From Anastrepha obliqua (lineage: Eukaryota > Arthropoda > Insecta > Diptera > Tephritidae): DNA of 64,000 nt. The stretch is taken from the NCBI RefSeq assembly GCF_027943255.1, contig NC_072892.1, forward strand, positions 23,769,792 to 23,833,791, given 5' to 3'. A model generated the notes under the pieces. The model was not told the DNA's origin. It worked only from the letters and a program-made list of their open reading frames with translations, and searched no databases. Below are positions 9,800-21,690 of the stretch, in pieces. Position 1 is the stretch's first letter; each line of letters starts with the position of its first letter. The position numbers were made by a program, and so were the translations under genes.

Positions 9800-11778
9800 A
9801 AATTATAATAATAATAATACTACTAATAAAATACCAACTACTACTATTATATAATAATAGTTAATGCATGTGTTTGACGCGAAAACGTAATAATAGGAGA
9901 AAGGCGGAAATAACGTTTGAAAAAAAACATGGATAAGAAATTTATGCACTCTTAGTGTCAAGTTGGTTTACTCTTGCAAGTCTGCTCTGCATCTAACTTA
10001 TCGAGTGTTTTCTTACCAGTAAATTAATATTGTTTCATAAATTTTCAGTAACCGCTAATTTGACCCAACGTCGCCCTAGCAGTGCTGATATTTGTCACTG
10101 CATTACTTATTTAAGGTAGAAGAGTGCGGACATATAGGATTATATCCGAACCACTCCCGAATGTATTAAGGAATATTTTATAACTGCATCTGAGGGGAAA
10201 TCTAATTAGTCTCAGCCAATCTCATTAAAGAGCAATTGCTTAGCACACATTGAGAGACAAGAGAGATGTGAACTATTGAATTTGTTTTTCGAAAGTAAAT
10301 AAAAAAACACTTAACCGTTAATGTGGGTTCTAAACAAGGATGGTCGAAACAAGATTGCGCCCATCAGAGAGTGCGCGACGTCACTTCGGTGCGTTTGCAT
10401 GAGAGAGAGAGGTGGAAATGTGAGCAACAATGCAAGAAGAAGACGAAATTACACAAAAACAAGACACGAATACATTGCACAAGTGCGATGCTATCAAATT
10501 CGCTAAGAGCAAAGTAGCTGTGCCACGATCGACACCACCTTATTATTCTCTTCATCGTGGGTTCTAAATATATTATCTAAATGAGTCATGAAAGAGCACA
10601 AATAACTTTTTTAATTGCTAACATTTGAGACCTGGCGAGAAAAAACAATATTTTCACCTGTCATATGAATTTCTAAGCCACCGGTTAGTTAATCTACATT
10701 CAGCATGGCATCACTGAATGCCACCCTCTTTTTGCCCACAAGCATATGAATCTCTAAAGAGAGCTTGGCTGTTAAGTGTTAAGCCGCATGAGCGGCGACA
10801 GTCGACAGTCGACATTATGGCTTGTAGTCAGCGTTTCGTATGGCATATACTCGTATTGTATGTATGTACGAGTATTTAATTGTGCAAATGTTTTCGCCTT
10901 ATTGTTATTGTTTGTCTTCCTGTGTGATTACTGATCATTTTGTTGTTAAATACATAGAAAGTGTTTTTTAATTAATTATGAGTACTTGTGTTTTTTATTT
11001 GTTTTGAGTTCGTACTGTACATATATAACCCTCTTCGTAGATATGTATGCATGTATTTGTGCGCTTGCCAAAAAGCCAAAATTTGTGTTGTTTTATGAAT
11101 GCTTTGTGACAGCTTGCGCCCACTACTCCCTCGCATCACATTTCACACATCTATTTTATGTGCTTCATATACATACATATATAGAGCAAAGGGAGGGGCG
11201 GGTGGTTTGGTGTGCGCGCGCGCTCTTTCGCTTTTCTAGTCACTCGCGACAGAGCGTCTGTGTCAGCAGCATTGCGGAGGTTGTGGGTGAGCGGTGATCA
11301 GCGGTGATCGCAGCGGTAATGCCATTGACCGCTAGAATGCAATCAACCTAGTCCAAGGTCAAGTTTTTTGCTCGTCAACGGAATTCAAATAAAATAGGTG
11401 ACTGAATGAGTGAGCGTGTGAGTGCGATGTTGACGCTAACGTTGATGACGCTAACGACGAAGCTGAAAATATCTTTTTCACTTGTTATTGTTGTTTCTGC
11501 ATTTGCGCAGTCTTTCGAGCACCAAACGATCCATAAATACTTGTGTGGGATACATATTTATGTATACATTTAGATATGCATTTGGGTAGGTAGCAGCTAT
11601 AGGCAGCATTAGATGCTGATTAGCAAGAATAATGCAAACAAACAATGAATATTTAACAGTGGCGTATGAGCCAGCAAGTGCTGTCAATATGAGTACACTC
11701 CATTCCAGAAAAATGGGACATTTTATAAATGAGTCCGTATAAATTGATCCGAACACAAGGTGAGAATTGATCTATATA
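9800..11778. other. Non-coding stretch, partly GC-balanced
   Basis: A TAATAATAA-type microsatellite lies at 9800-9860. Around 10320-10560 and 11180-11460 GC content rises, with GAGAGAGAG near 10400 and alternating GCGC near 11213-11223, but the three overlapping frames have no recognisable protein motif. Regulatory DNA is possible; no gene can be supported. Confidence 0.35.
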
Positions 11779-11987
11779 CAAGGTGGCGCAAAATTAATCA
11801 GCTAATTTTGTTTTTCAAATCCCTTTGTACTAAATAAAAAAAAAAAAATTTCAGTGATAAAAATTTCCCTTTATGCGCTCGATTGTTGCCTTTTTGTAAA
11901 CTGCAGCTGTCTGATTCACAAAGTCTGAGCTCCATTTACAAAAAATTATAAATCTTCCGAGAGGGTGATTAATTTTGCGCCACCTTG
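11779..11987. mobile_element. MITE-A copy (209 bp)
   Basis: Starts CAAGGTGGCGCAAAATTAAT after TA and ends TTAATTTTGCGCCACCTTG before TA. Longer interior than the copy at 4458, with no coding potential. Confidence 0.88.
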
Positions 11988-12129
11988 TACTAGTTCAGAC
12001 CTTGTACTAGTCCAGCACTGCCATTTCTATGCAATAAGTATAACATTTGGATCAAAATAACTTTAGTTTGTGTGCACTGTACTGTGGCCGGAGAACGAGT
12101 TTCAAGCCAATAGTGCAGTGACCCGTTAT

Positions 12130-12650
12130 AGCACCTGTGAGTACGCTGGTACTTAACCTATTGAATCCAAGCAGACATTTTGTTTTTTTAAGATTCAGTT
12201 TTGAGCAGAGCGTTTTGAGGCGCCCTGCAGTTAGTAGTCAGATACCACCTTTTATTGGTTTTCGCGATTACGCACAAGTCAATCGTTTAGAGGAATGCTT
12301 GAATGCTTATGCTCTCTACGACTGGCTGAGGGTCTAGCTCAGAGCCTTTCCTTGCACACTCATCCGCTCTTTCATTTCCCTCCACTCCAGAGTTGTCAGG
12401 AACCTAACGTGGTGGCGTGTTGTTGGACAAGCGAGAGCGTCCTCCTGTATTCTTTAACACATCTTGAATTGATGCGCTCTGAAGCCAGAGCCTTGATCGT
12501 CGCTTGACTATCAACAAAAATGGTAGGGTTTGCCGGAGGTAACTCCGTTAGTCTTATCCTGTTTGCTGCTTTGTGTATAGCGTAGAATTCAGCACGGAAG
12601 ACGCTACACTGGTTTCGGAGTATAAAAGGGCAATTTAAAGACAATCATTC
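12130..12650 (-). pseudogene. LINE RNase H domain fragment
   Basis: On the minus strand: CSVFRAEFYAIHKAANRI (Glu block), then FVDSQATIKAL (catalytic Asp), then in a shifted frame SGVEGNERADECARKGSEL, the conserved C-terminal His/Asp block of LINE RNase H. At least one frameshift lies near 12390-12400. Downstream text to about 12130 keeps a weak LINE-like frame. This is part of an I/R1/LOA-type LINE; no reverse transcriptase remains. It abuts the tRNA-like head of SINE-2 at 12663. Confidence 0.75.
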
Positions 12651-12663
12651 TGAGTGCATTCTG

Positions 12664-12737
12664 AGCGGCCTCGGTAGTCTAGCGTAAAGTGTACTAGCCT
12701 GCCATCCCTGACGTTGTGGGTTCAAATTCCACGTGAA
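12664..12737 (+). promoter_or_regulatory. tRNA-like internal Pol III promoter (box A/box B)
   Basis: Box A-like TAGTCTAGCG near 12674 and box B GGGTTCAAATTCC at 12718. The acceptor ends do not pair well as a real tRNA would, so I call it a SINE promoter. Confidence 0.5.
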
Positions 12738-12772
12738 GCACAGTCTGCGCACATTCCCAAATTTACCAACTT

Positions 12773-12878
12773 TCCCTGTTTCTAAAAAAAAATCTCATTC
12801 CTCAAAATCAAAAATTTATCTCTTCACTGTTTCTAAAAAAAAAAATCTCATTCCTCAAACCCAAAAATTTATCTCTTC
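12773..12878. repeat. Tandem duplication of a ~50-bp unit inside SINE-2
   Basis: The block CTGTTTCTAAAAAAAAA...TCTCATTCCTCAAA...AAAAATTTATCTCTTC occurs twice in a row (about 12776-12823 and 12826-12877), differing mainly in A-run length. Confidence 0.85.
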
Positions 12879-13255
12879 CATACTTACTCCCGCGCATTAT
12901 TTGCATTGTGGCTGCTAAAACAAATAAAAACACACAGTTACACATTGGATCAGTGGTGCCAACAGGAGGAAGCGCGCAACCGCCGTAATAGCGCAGACAC
13001 ACCAAATTTAGCGAAGTCCTCAACCATCTGTGCGATCCTCCTGGCAGAAAATGTGAAACACAGAAGGCGCTCCATACAGTAGGAAGCCGTTGTTCTTAAG
13101 CAACGACAGGTGGGCATCCCTGTATCCCATTATGTCTGGACTGGTAGCGACAGGCTAATCAGCTACCCTCTCAGAAATCAAAATAGATTAACAAACCAAC
13201 GAAAGACTGAGTCTTGTCGAGGCCCGAGAGGAGTGAACAAGGAAAAAAAGTCATT

Positions 13256-15245
13256 TAATATGACTCTGGTCTGCCAATCCTTTCCTTATAGTCTTTGTTC
13301 CGATCTATCTTGAGATCCAGATAGTCTGTTTTCGATGCTTCTCGAAAGTGTTCCACAGAGAGTAGAACCGATGCATGTCTGCTGCTTTAATCCTGGAAGC
13401 AGATTGAGCCGCTATCTCTTCAACGCATATATCAATGGTTGGAAACTTTAAATTAGAATGTAAACGAAACAAACGAAATAACAACAAAAAAGCAAATCAC
13501 TTTGACGTTGAAGCCGCCAGTGAAGTGACATCTCTTCGGCTATACTGACGAGATTCTGAATTAAACACAACTATGACCAATTCCTGGATCTGAAAGCTTA
13601 TACACAAACATGAAATGACATTCATTGGGAGTCTCTTCTCTCCAGTTTTCTAAACTCCCGACCCCCGTATGACGTCATCGGAGTCCAACCACCTCCTCTC
13701 ATTCACATGCACTCTTAAACTCCTTCATTTAAGGGGTATTAGGGCCATCCCTCTAAACTCAAGCTGTCGAAACAAGATGAGTTAGACAAAGACTACACCG
13801 CACTGGCAGGGCTTGCTGAACTGCTACACAAACAAAAACAGAAAAATACAAATCAGCTGCTCTACTCCTATCACCTGGCATGAATCCGGCTTCATGTTTG
13901 AATCGGTTGTTTCTGTTTGAAAAATAGCGCGCGTTTTGTTTTTTTTGGAATAGAGCGTGCAGGCATTACGTCTGTATGGACAAACATAAATTACTAAACA
14001 AATCTAAAAAAAGATTAGGAATGACAAATTATACAATTTTGGATTGCCGCACTAAAAAGAATACTCATGCATAGCGCTACATACATACACATACATACAT
14101 ACGCACACATGCACGAACATGAGCAACTGATTAGTATAGATTATATATGTATGTATGTGTGTACATATGGGTATGACATTGGCATTGCCAATGGTACTGG
14201 CACCGATACTATCTTCAAGTGCAATAAAGCGGGCCGAGGCATCTTAGATTGGCAACGCGGGTGCAACAACAATATTTATTTCTCAGTTAGTCGTTTAAAC
14301 CTTTACACAACTCATTCTTGTTTATTAAAAAAATGCTTATAAATGTTTTTGCTGTATTGTGGGTTTTTCTCTTTCGCGAATATTTTGCAATTTAGAAAAT
14401 CGTATTTCATTTTCATTCCGTGCCGTAGGTGACGGCTATAGGACAATGACGCATGTGGTTTTGTTTGGCGAATAGCTGCTAATGCGCACATTTGATATTC
14501 TTATTTAAATTCCCGATTTTTTATGTTTTTTAAATTGTATCTTATACTCATGTATGAGTACGTGTGTATATGTGTGTATGCATATGTATATGTGCGCTGG
14601 TTTTTTCTTCTTTACTTTTTGCTCGATTTCGCACGGAAATTGAAAGTTGCCGCCACCGGCACACGAAGCACATGATTTATTTAATTATATTAATTTGTTT
14701 TACTTTCATTTGAGATTAATTTAGATTTCAGGGTAGAAGCAGTGCTGGCTTTTGCAGCTGTATTGAGCTACTTTCGCTTGACGCTATTTATTGTTTGTTG
14801 TAATAATAATACGAAATAATGCTAAATACTAGTGAATGTTTCATTTTCAGCGGGGCACTTGAAGTGCTGCTGCTTTGTTAAGTGTTTTGAAATACGATTA
14901 GGCGATCACTCGTGAAATACTAACGGGGAAAACGCTAACAAAGTATTTGTAATAAAATAAAGTATTTTATGTAAATGCAGACTTTTTAGTTCTTATATTT
15001 TTCAACAACGAATTTTACTTACTTGAATAAGTAATCAGTTTGAGGTGTGTGGAAAAAGTATTTACTCACCTGAAAAAAATATTAAAAATAAGGACATATT
15101 AAAATAAGGAATACAACAAAGGAATAAAAGGAAAGAGCTTATAACTAACTATTAAGAGCTTAATTGGTATTTTTTTGTGCATAGAACTACGACTGAGAAA
15201 TTATGTTGTTTTTTTCAAAAAACAAAATAATAATAGAATAAATTG
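13256..15245. other. Non-coding stretch
   Basis: CA/TA microsatellites lie at 14075-14110 and 14145-14165 and a TATG/GT tract near 14560-14595. AT-rich text fills 14980-15245. No gene or family was recognised. Confidence 0.4.
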
Positions 15246-15364
15246 AAAAAAAGCTCCTCATAAAAAATATCTGCCGTTAGGAATCAGCTTAGAACTGTAG
15301 GTCCCTCCATTTGTGAAACAACATCAAGAAGTACACCCAAAAAGGGTGTAAGCGCCAATTATAT
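15246..15364 (+). mobile_element. SINE-1 3' fragment, 5'-truncated
   Basis: Plus-strand copy of the SINE-1 3' part: AGCTCCTCATAAAAAATATC, then CTGTAGGTCCCTCCATTTGT, then the terminal hairpin ACACCCAAAAAGGGTGT at 15333-15349 and the tail AAGCGCCAATTATA. The tRNA-like head is missing, as in 5'-truncated retroposed copies. Confidence 0.85.
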
Positions 15365-15654
15365 AAAAAAATAAAAATATATATAAATAAAGCGTCAATT
15401 ATAAAAAAAAAGAATAATTAAACTCTATACTTTCTGCAAAGACTTTCTAAATCAATGAAAAATTTTAATAATACTTTCTTGAAAAAATGAGAAAAATCAT
15501 TAAAAATCGCTGATTTTAAAAATTTTCACTTTCGACTGAGATTAAGAAATATCGACATTAAATTTCATTAAATAACACATTTGTATATATATTTTATTTT
15601 CACTTCACTATATGTATGTACATTTATGGTTATGACTTTCCTTTCCATTTACAG

Positions 15655-15993
15655 GCATGCGCAGTATGCATTGGATACCGGCAAAAGCTCCGTTTGCCAA
15701 AATAAAACACAGAGTACAGCCTTTGAGCGAAAAAGTGGCTCCACTCACATGCACACAAAAAAAAAAACATAACACTGATTCCCAATGCAGTTGGCAACGT
15801 TTCAGTATTTCATGCAGTACAACCAGTTACCGGCATTTTACCTCTTAGCAAATATTTGGCGCGGGAAACCCAGTACTACTACAGTGAATCTGTGAGCAGC
15901 GCAAGTACTCTGCAAACACAGCGAAAGTTGCACTGCAAAACTGTGCTGCAAAAATTGCCGATTGCTACATCGTTGCAGTCGTGCCAACAATAA
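15655..15993 (+). other. Possible exon in a GC-balanced block (frame interrupted at an A-run)
   Basis: A good 3' splice-site-like CTTTCCATTTACAG ends at 15654. After it one frame reads MRSMHWIPAKAPFAKIKH and stays open; beyond the run of 12 A's at 15757-15768 the next frame reads PNAVGNVSVFHAVQPVTG and YYYSESVSSASTLQ, ending at TAA 15991. Both translations are of mixed complexity unlike the surroundings. One base too many in the A-run would split a single frame. I recognise no family, and no downstream donor or polyadenylation signal is evident. It may be non-coding DNA that is open by chance. Confidence 0.25.
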
Positions 15994-16029
15994 CTACACT
16001 TTGCTGTTACTGTCGACCCAGTGAACCAC

Positions 16030-16432
16030 TCAGTAACAGTGCAAAAACAGCGCAAACAGCGCTTGTAACATATCGTCCTCCAGACTGTTAAAGTAATTCG
16101 GGGCGTATGAGCAACATTTGGTTGAATTCAATTCGCCGCAACTGCGGTGCCGACGAAGGTGTTTCATATCGATTTTCGCGCTCCAGCTCTTGCACACTGA
16201 AAGTTCTGAGCCCTTGGATACGCCAATTGCATGCACGTGTAAGTGTGATTGCGTTACTGCAGGCCACACTTCCACTTCTGCCTCCATTGATGACCTTGAA
16301 AATCATTGCAACGACCCGTTGCCAGGCAGTAGTGTGGCAGGAATTTTTATGTTTGTATATGTGTGTGTCTGTGTATCTTGCCTTAGTAATGGGAGCTAAG
16401 TATTTAGTATAGTTAATCCTGGAAATTGCCAT
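16030..16432. other. GC-balanced block with overlapping open frames on both strands
   Basis: Several frames are open at once. The most protein-like are FSVQELERENRYETPSSAPQ on the minus strand and SASIDDLENHCNDPLPGSSV on the plus strand. At most one can be real, and no known domain appears. Treat as an unassigned conserved-element candidate. Confidence 0.2.
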
Positions 16433-17244
16433 TAGTTGGTAATTCTGGTATATTTTGATTTTCCCAGAGTTCTAGTATATGCATTTCTTGCCCTTTCTTT
16501 GGTCTGCCGTTGTTTTTTCAGAATTTTGATGACATTTTATGGGCGTTACTAGCTTTGGTCATACTGCTTTGTTTATTACTTTCTTTTTCGGATTAATGAA
16601 GTAGCTCTCTCTTGGCTCTATGCAATAAAGAAGTACACTCTAACCCCCTACTTCAAATAGCGGTTTGTGTTTGTGTTTTTGGTTTTTGTGCGTTAGAGAG
16701 TGAAATTTTTCGCTCACATGGTTTGTCCGTTTGCTATGCTCGAGATGAGTTAGGTGTGCTTGGTTTGTTGCTTTTTTCTACTAAAAAATCTACTAATCAC
16801 TGCTTGCTTGCAATACTAAACAACAGACAATTAATAATTCTACTACAATGACAACTTAGAGTGAATTAGGAGCCAACATTTCATTTTGATATGAAATTCT
16901 CGATTATAAGTGGCTATTTTTTTATGATATTTGGCTGTTTGGTTTTTCATTGAATTCACTGTTGGCATTTCGGCATTAATTGCATGTTTTATTCAAATTA
17001 ATATTTGCATATTTTTGTTAGTGGGTGGCAATAACTCAGCCAACAAGTCAAATATAAAGATCGTCCGTCAGTTTGTCTGTATAATACTTGTGAAAGTAGA
17101 AAAGTATAATATTAGTTTGGGAAAAAGAAATCCAATTTTTACTCGGTAGATGGCTGTAGTGATCGATATCTCGTAAAGTATCGATTGAACAATTTAAAAA
17201 TTATGTTCGTTGTCAAGGTGACATTTCACACTTAAAAAAATCGT
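16433..17244. other. AT-rich non-coding stretch
   Basis: No gene. From about 17100 the text (TTTGGGAAAAAGAAATCCAA and CGATATCTCGTAAAGTATCG, a near-palindrome) may belong to the foldback element that follows. Confidence 0.35.
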
Positions 17245-17574
17245 TTGCTGTTTCTTGGGTATTGGACCAAATCAATTGTTTTAAGAGATTGTGTCATATG
17301 AAAAAAAGTTATTTCTCAGATTTTCGAATTTAGCCGCAAAAATCGAGATATGGGACTTCGAAGTTAGAAATTGTGGATTTAGTAAAAAATTATTTATAAT
17401 TATTATAATATATGTAAATAACTAAAAAAGTAAAAATATGGTCGATATACGCATATTCTGCCAACTTAAATAGTAATAAATTTTTCGCAAAATTATATTA
17501 CAGGTGCTATTAGGGCCAATTATTATATGTTCGAAAAATTTTGTACTTAGTATTTTAAAAAATTTATAAAAAAT

Positions 17575-17815
17575 TGATGTTTTTGTTAAACAAATTAAAC
17601 GCTATTTACTCTAATATACATACAGAACTGTATATTTTCTATGTAAAAAAATTAAAAAAAAAAATTTTTTAAGATAAAAAAATACTTATTTTGTTTGTTT
17701 GTTGTTTTTGTAAAACAAATTAAACCCTATATTTTTGATATTCATAACTACATATTTTCTATATAAAAAAATTAACAAAAAAACTTTAAGATTAAAAAAT
17801 ACTTATTTTTATAAA
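17575..17815. repeat. Two-copy AT-rich tandem repeat in the foldback centre
   Basis: TGTTTTTGTTAAACAAATTAAA and TTGTTTTTGTAAAACAAATT begin two units about 120 bp apart; both contain CATATTTTCTAT-like text, an A-run, and an AAAAATACTTATTTT-like end. Confidence 0.65.
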
Positions 17816-18157
17816 AAAAAAATTTACAAAAAAGAAATTTCTAATTAGTAATATTATTGAATACGTTTTTATATAAAACAGAAAACTACTTTTACTTAAA
17901 TGAAGGACTTAAAATTAAAAACTACCTATTTTGTATGAAATATAAATTTAACAAAGAAAAAATACTAAGAGGTAATAAAATTTTATGCCTTACTTATAAA
18001 AAAAAGAAAATTACGTTTACATAAATATGATATATAACTTACTATGCAAAAAATCATAATACTTAGTCACTATTTTTTTTAAATATAAGAATTTTAATTT
18101 TTCGAAGTTGTGTCATAGACGAATCACGACCATGCCTTTACTTTTTAAGTTATTTAC

Positions 18158-18479
18158 CCTTTATTTTAAACCCTTTTTGGGTGTTTGGCCGAGCTCTTCC
18201 TCCTATTTGTGGTGGACGTCTTGATGTTGTTCCACAAATGGAGGGACCTACAGTTTCAGACCGACTCCGAACGGCAGATATTTTTTATTGTATAAGGAGC
18301 TTTTTCATGGCAGAAATACACTCTGATGTTTGCCATTGCCTGCCGCTGGCGACCTCCATTACAAAAACCTGTTTCTATTATTTGATGTTCATGCACCAAG
18401 ATTCGAACTTACGTTCTTTCCATACTCCGAATGATAGTCATGCACCAACCCATTCGGCTACGGCGGCCCCCAAGTTAAG
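18158..18479 (-). mobile_element. SINE-1 copy with 16-bp target-site duplication
   Basis: Flanked by perfect direct repeats TTTTTAAGTTATTTAC at 18142-18157 and 18480-18495. In SINE orientation (minus) the tRNA-like head GCCGTAGCCGAATGGGTTGG is at 18479 and the tail with ...AAAAAGGG lies at 18158. Box B (GTTCGAATCTTG) is at about 18391-18402. The copy carries the shared body blocks CTGTAGGTCCCTCCATTTGT and AAAAAGCTCCTTATACAATA. It inserted into the right arm of the foldback element and is therefore younger than it. Confidence 0.9.
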
Positions 18480-18667
18480 TTTTTAAGTTATTTACATACG
18501 TTAACTTTAAATATTTTTTTTTACAAAATCCCTAATTTCGATCTTCGAAGGCCCGTTTTTCGATTTCGGCAGCTAACTTTGAAAATCGGACAAACACTTT
18601 TTTACTTATGAATCAATCTTTTAAAAAAATTGGTTTGGTCCGATACCCAAAAAAAAGTTGATTTTGC

Positions 18668-20694
18668 CGTATAGCTCAATAATATGAATAATAATAATAA
18701 TAAACAGCCAACAAATTAATTTTTATTACCTTCAAACTACTATCAAACTGCATGCATTTTTTTACAATGGCACCCTAAGTGAAAACCTCGGAGCGACTCT
18801 ATCAAATAATTAATCTTGTTTCACGAATTATACCAATTAATCTATTCCAAATAACTTAACCAGTAATGGGGTAATGGGGGAAAACTTTAATAACATATTT
18901 GTTATAATTATTTCCGTAAAATGATATAATTAAAACATTTTCCCTACAACGAATTAGAATTTTCAGCGGAATTGGCGTGCAACTACAAAGCAGCACCTAT
19001 AACCACAACAACAACAACAACAACAACATTTCGAAAAATTCCCAGTTGTTCTTTTTTTAGCTTGCTTTGGTGAACAAATAAATATGTACGTACGTACGTA
19101 TGTGTTTCGTCGTTGCCATAGAATTACGCAACACTCAGCGGAAAAGCACCCGTTCAGTCATTGATTCGACCGAGAGATTAATAGTAGATACGGGGTATGT
19201 TGGAATATCGCGCTAGCCAAGTTGATCATGACCAGAGCGGAACATTGTAATCATGGCCATGTCGTGCGGCGAGTTATTTGTTTACAATGCCGCTTGGTAG
19301 CTTACATCATTCGCAGAGAACGCGGCGAATGCCGGTTGATGGCCAGCGGCTAGCTGCGGTTAGTTAATTTGTTTACATACAAAATTAAAGTGGAATCAGT
19401 GGTCAAAAAATGGATAAGAAATACAGAAAAAAAAATTCAAAAAAAAAAGACGAAATTAGGAAAAACATCTCGCAAGCGCATAAACAATGCGAATGCTCGT
19501 TTGTCAGCGCCTTTAGACTTGCAAAACAGCATGCAAAGTGTTGTAATATTCAAATGTGAATACATTTATTTACATACGAACGTGTCAGGTGCAGTATGGT
19601 AAAATAGAAATTAAAGTTTTTTTTTGTTTTGTGATTGAATGCAGACACTCTCTAGTCGGTGGTTTAGCATGGCATATTTTCCTCTCAATTATGCCTTTGA
19701 ATGAATATTGTTTTACTATTTATTTTGGCTTGATGTTCAATGGCGGTGCTGAAGGTGAATTTCAACATTATTGCATAGTCCCCTTCAGCGAATTACACGC
19801 ATCGTTGAACGCTACCAAGGAAAGGGAAGTGTTGTGATATTCAATTCCACTTTACAAGGATGATAGATTACCAAGTTTGCTCGTTAGGTGTGGTGAAAAA
19901 AAAACAATTTTGAGGGGAACTTTGGATTCCACGTCACTTGACTTGGCATGTGTGTTGTTGATTTTTATCACTACCACAAGCGAAATTTTGTGAAACACAA
20001 CCAAAAATCTTTTCGACATTCTTCTTTAGTAGTGGAGTGCATTGGAGTTGGCTATTGGACTTCCCCTCTGCACTAACGGCGACGACCATGGCAGTGATGG
20101 CGAAACGATGGTGCGTGTGTGTGTGTGCTGTGAGCGGTTCACACGCGAAAAGCCGTAGAATGAACTGGAAAAACCCGCACAGCAAATCAAAAAATAGAAA
20201 AATATTAGATTTGTTTAAAAAATACATTAGTTGGTAAATAGCGTTCGAGCCCATCGCTAAAATACTGCCTATGGCGCTTTTTAGAAAATGCTGCAATGCT
20301 TAGAAAAAATAAAGCTTTGCTGGCATTCTAACCCAGTGCTTGTGGCTTATTTGCTTTAGAACGCACTTGGCCGGGCCTGTTGTGACACTATTTTTGCGCA
20401 GTAATAGTCAAATCAAAAAACATCCGATACGTTTTTTTGCATTTCAACATCTTTAAACAGCAGCTTCTATTGACCGGAATGGACGTCTGAAAAGGCTGTG
20501 TCGAAGAACATAAAGATGCACAAAACAAATAGGAGGCAGAGCTTGAGCTAACACCTAACAGAAGCGTACGCGACAATTATTTATTCATTTTAATGAACGC
20601 TTCGGCCTTCAGCGTATTTGTAACGTAATATTATTTGGGCCTCATAAATATTTTGTGAGCTTCTCATAGAAAGCGAAGCGGTGAAAATGCAACG
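18668..20694. other. Non-coding stretch with GC-balanced islands
   Basis: An ATAATAATAATAA run lies near 18688. A GC-balanced island at 19100-19370 has two TTGTTTAC forkhead-type motifs, and another lies at 20030-20170. ORFs in these islands lack motifs. A regulatory role is possible but unproven. Confidence 0.35.
19003..19026. repeat. (CAA)n microsatellite
   Basis: Eight consecutive CAA units, as found at LINE 3' tails in this window, but without recognisable LINE sequence next to it. Confidence 0.85.
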
Positions 20695-20735
20695 CAAGGT
20701 GGCACAAAATGAATCATCCAATCGTGGGCGCGTTC
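20695..20735. repeat. MITE-A solitary left end
   Basis: CAAGGTGGCACAAAATGAATC matches the MITE-A left terminus; the following ATCCAATCGTGGGCGCGTT resembles internal sequence. No partner right end before the next copy at 20826. Confidence 0.65.
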
Positions 20736-20825
20736 ACATTTACAACTCGTATTAAATACCTTCTAGCTTTACCTCACGGGCAGATTCTGCTGCATTAATT
20801 GTACATATTGGTTGAATTTGTCATC

Positions 20826-21061
20826 CAAGGTGGCACAAAATTAATTACCCTAACGGAAGGTTTATTAGTTTTGCAAATGGCGCCGTGCGTAAATCATTTT
20901 GAACACATGTGAACTAGACTGCGGCAGCATGCAAATAGACAAGGAGTGGAGCGCGTAAATGTCAAAATAAAGATTTTCATCATTCAAAATTATAATTTCT
21001 TGTTTTTTTTTAGTAAAAAAGTTGTTCCAAAACAAAATAGATTATTAATTTTGCGCCACTG
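20826..21061. mobile_element. MITE-A copy (236 bp, the longest here)
   Basis: Starts CAAGGTGGCACAAAATTAAT and ends TTAATTTTGCGCCACTG. It contains the GACAAGGAGTGGAGCGCG and TCAAAATAAAGATTTTCATC blocks that other copies keep in part. The TA duplication is lost on both sides. Confidence 0.82.
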
Positions 21062-21690
21062 CATATGAATTTAACATCTCACACACACACACACACTTAC
21101 AATTGTGTGACAGCCACACATACATATGTCTCATAATCGGTCCGTGCGTCAAAGTCAACGTCAACGGATTAATTTTTGCGTTTTATGCGTTCGGTGGCTG
21201 TACTTCCTGCTGAAACTAGTTTCACTTAAACTTGAGTTTGACATGCACTGCCTTGCTTGCCAATGCAAAACATATAAATTGAGTAATGGAAATGCATATG
21301 TATGTGTATGCTTGAATTCGCTTTGGGTTTTATGCAACCCTTTAATTTATAGACAAATGCCGGCGAGCTACCCTGGCACAGTAGAGAGCTTCCTTGAATG
21401 CAGGCAAACCATAAAAATAAACGAAATGAAAAAAAAATTACACTAACAAGAACAACAACATTGGGAGCAAAAGTGAAAAAATGCACCAACACATGCAGCT
21501 TGCTTTCATAAAACACACACCCACACACACACAAATTTACCCGGTTGCACGCGCATGCAAAACAAGCAACGAAGCGTTGCCGTACACGTGCCATCGATCC
21601 TCCCGCCCTTTAGCCCGCCATGCCGCAAATGTTGGGGACGTTAAGTTTGCAAAAAACCAAACAGAAACAAACAAATCTCCCGATTTGCGC
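21062..21690. other. Non-coding stretch
   Basis: (CA)n tracts at 21080-21097 and near 21514-21530. Overlapping low-complexity frames on both strands, none convincing. Confidence 0.4.

Larger units (their letters stand above)
12663..13255 (+). mobile_element. SINE-2, tRNA-headed repeat
   Basis: The first 75 bp look like a tRNA: a box A-like GGTAGTCTAGCG near 12672 and a good box B, GGGTTCAAATTCC, at 12718-12730. A body with an internal duplication follows, and the sequence ends CCCGAGAGGAGTGAACAAGG plus A's near 13250, the 3' end also seen alone at 9682-9792. A tRNA-derived SINE or a fusion of a SINE head with a LINE 3' end fits. Whether all 590 bp form one unit is not proven from a single full copy. 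Confidence 0.5.
17245..18667. mobile_element. Foldback element with ~220-bp inverted arms
   Basis: The left arm (17249-17470) is an imperfect inverse of the right arm (about 18100-18141 plus 18480-18665). Matching blocks include TTGGGTATTGGACCAAATCA against TTGGGTATCGGACCAAACCA and GGGACTTCGAAGTTAGAAAT against GGGCCTTCGAAGATCGAAAT; GTAAATAACT and ATGGTCG also pair in order. The right arm is interrupted by a SINE-1 insertion. The centre is AT-rich tandem sequence. No transposase is visible, so it is non-autonomous; its class is unknown. Confidence 0.65.

Noticed and set aside
12664..12737. Functional tRNA gene
   Set aside because: Box B is good but the acceptor ends do not pair and the following body looks retroposed; called a SINE head instead.
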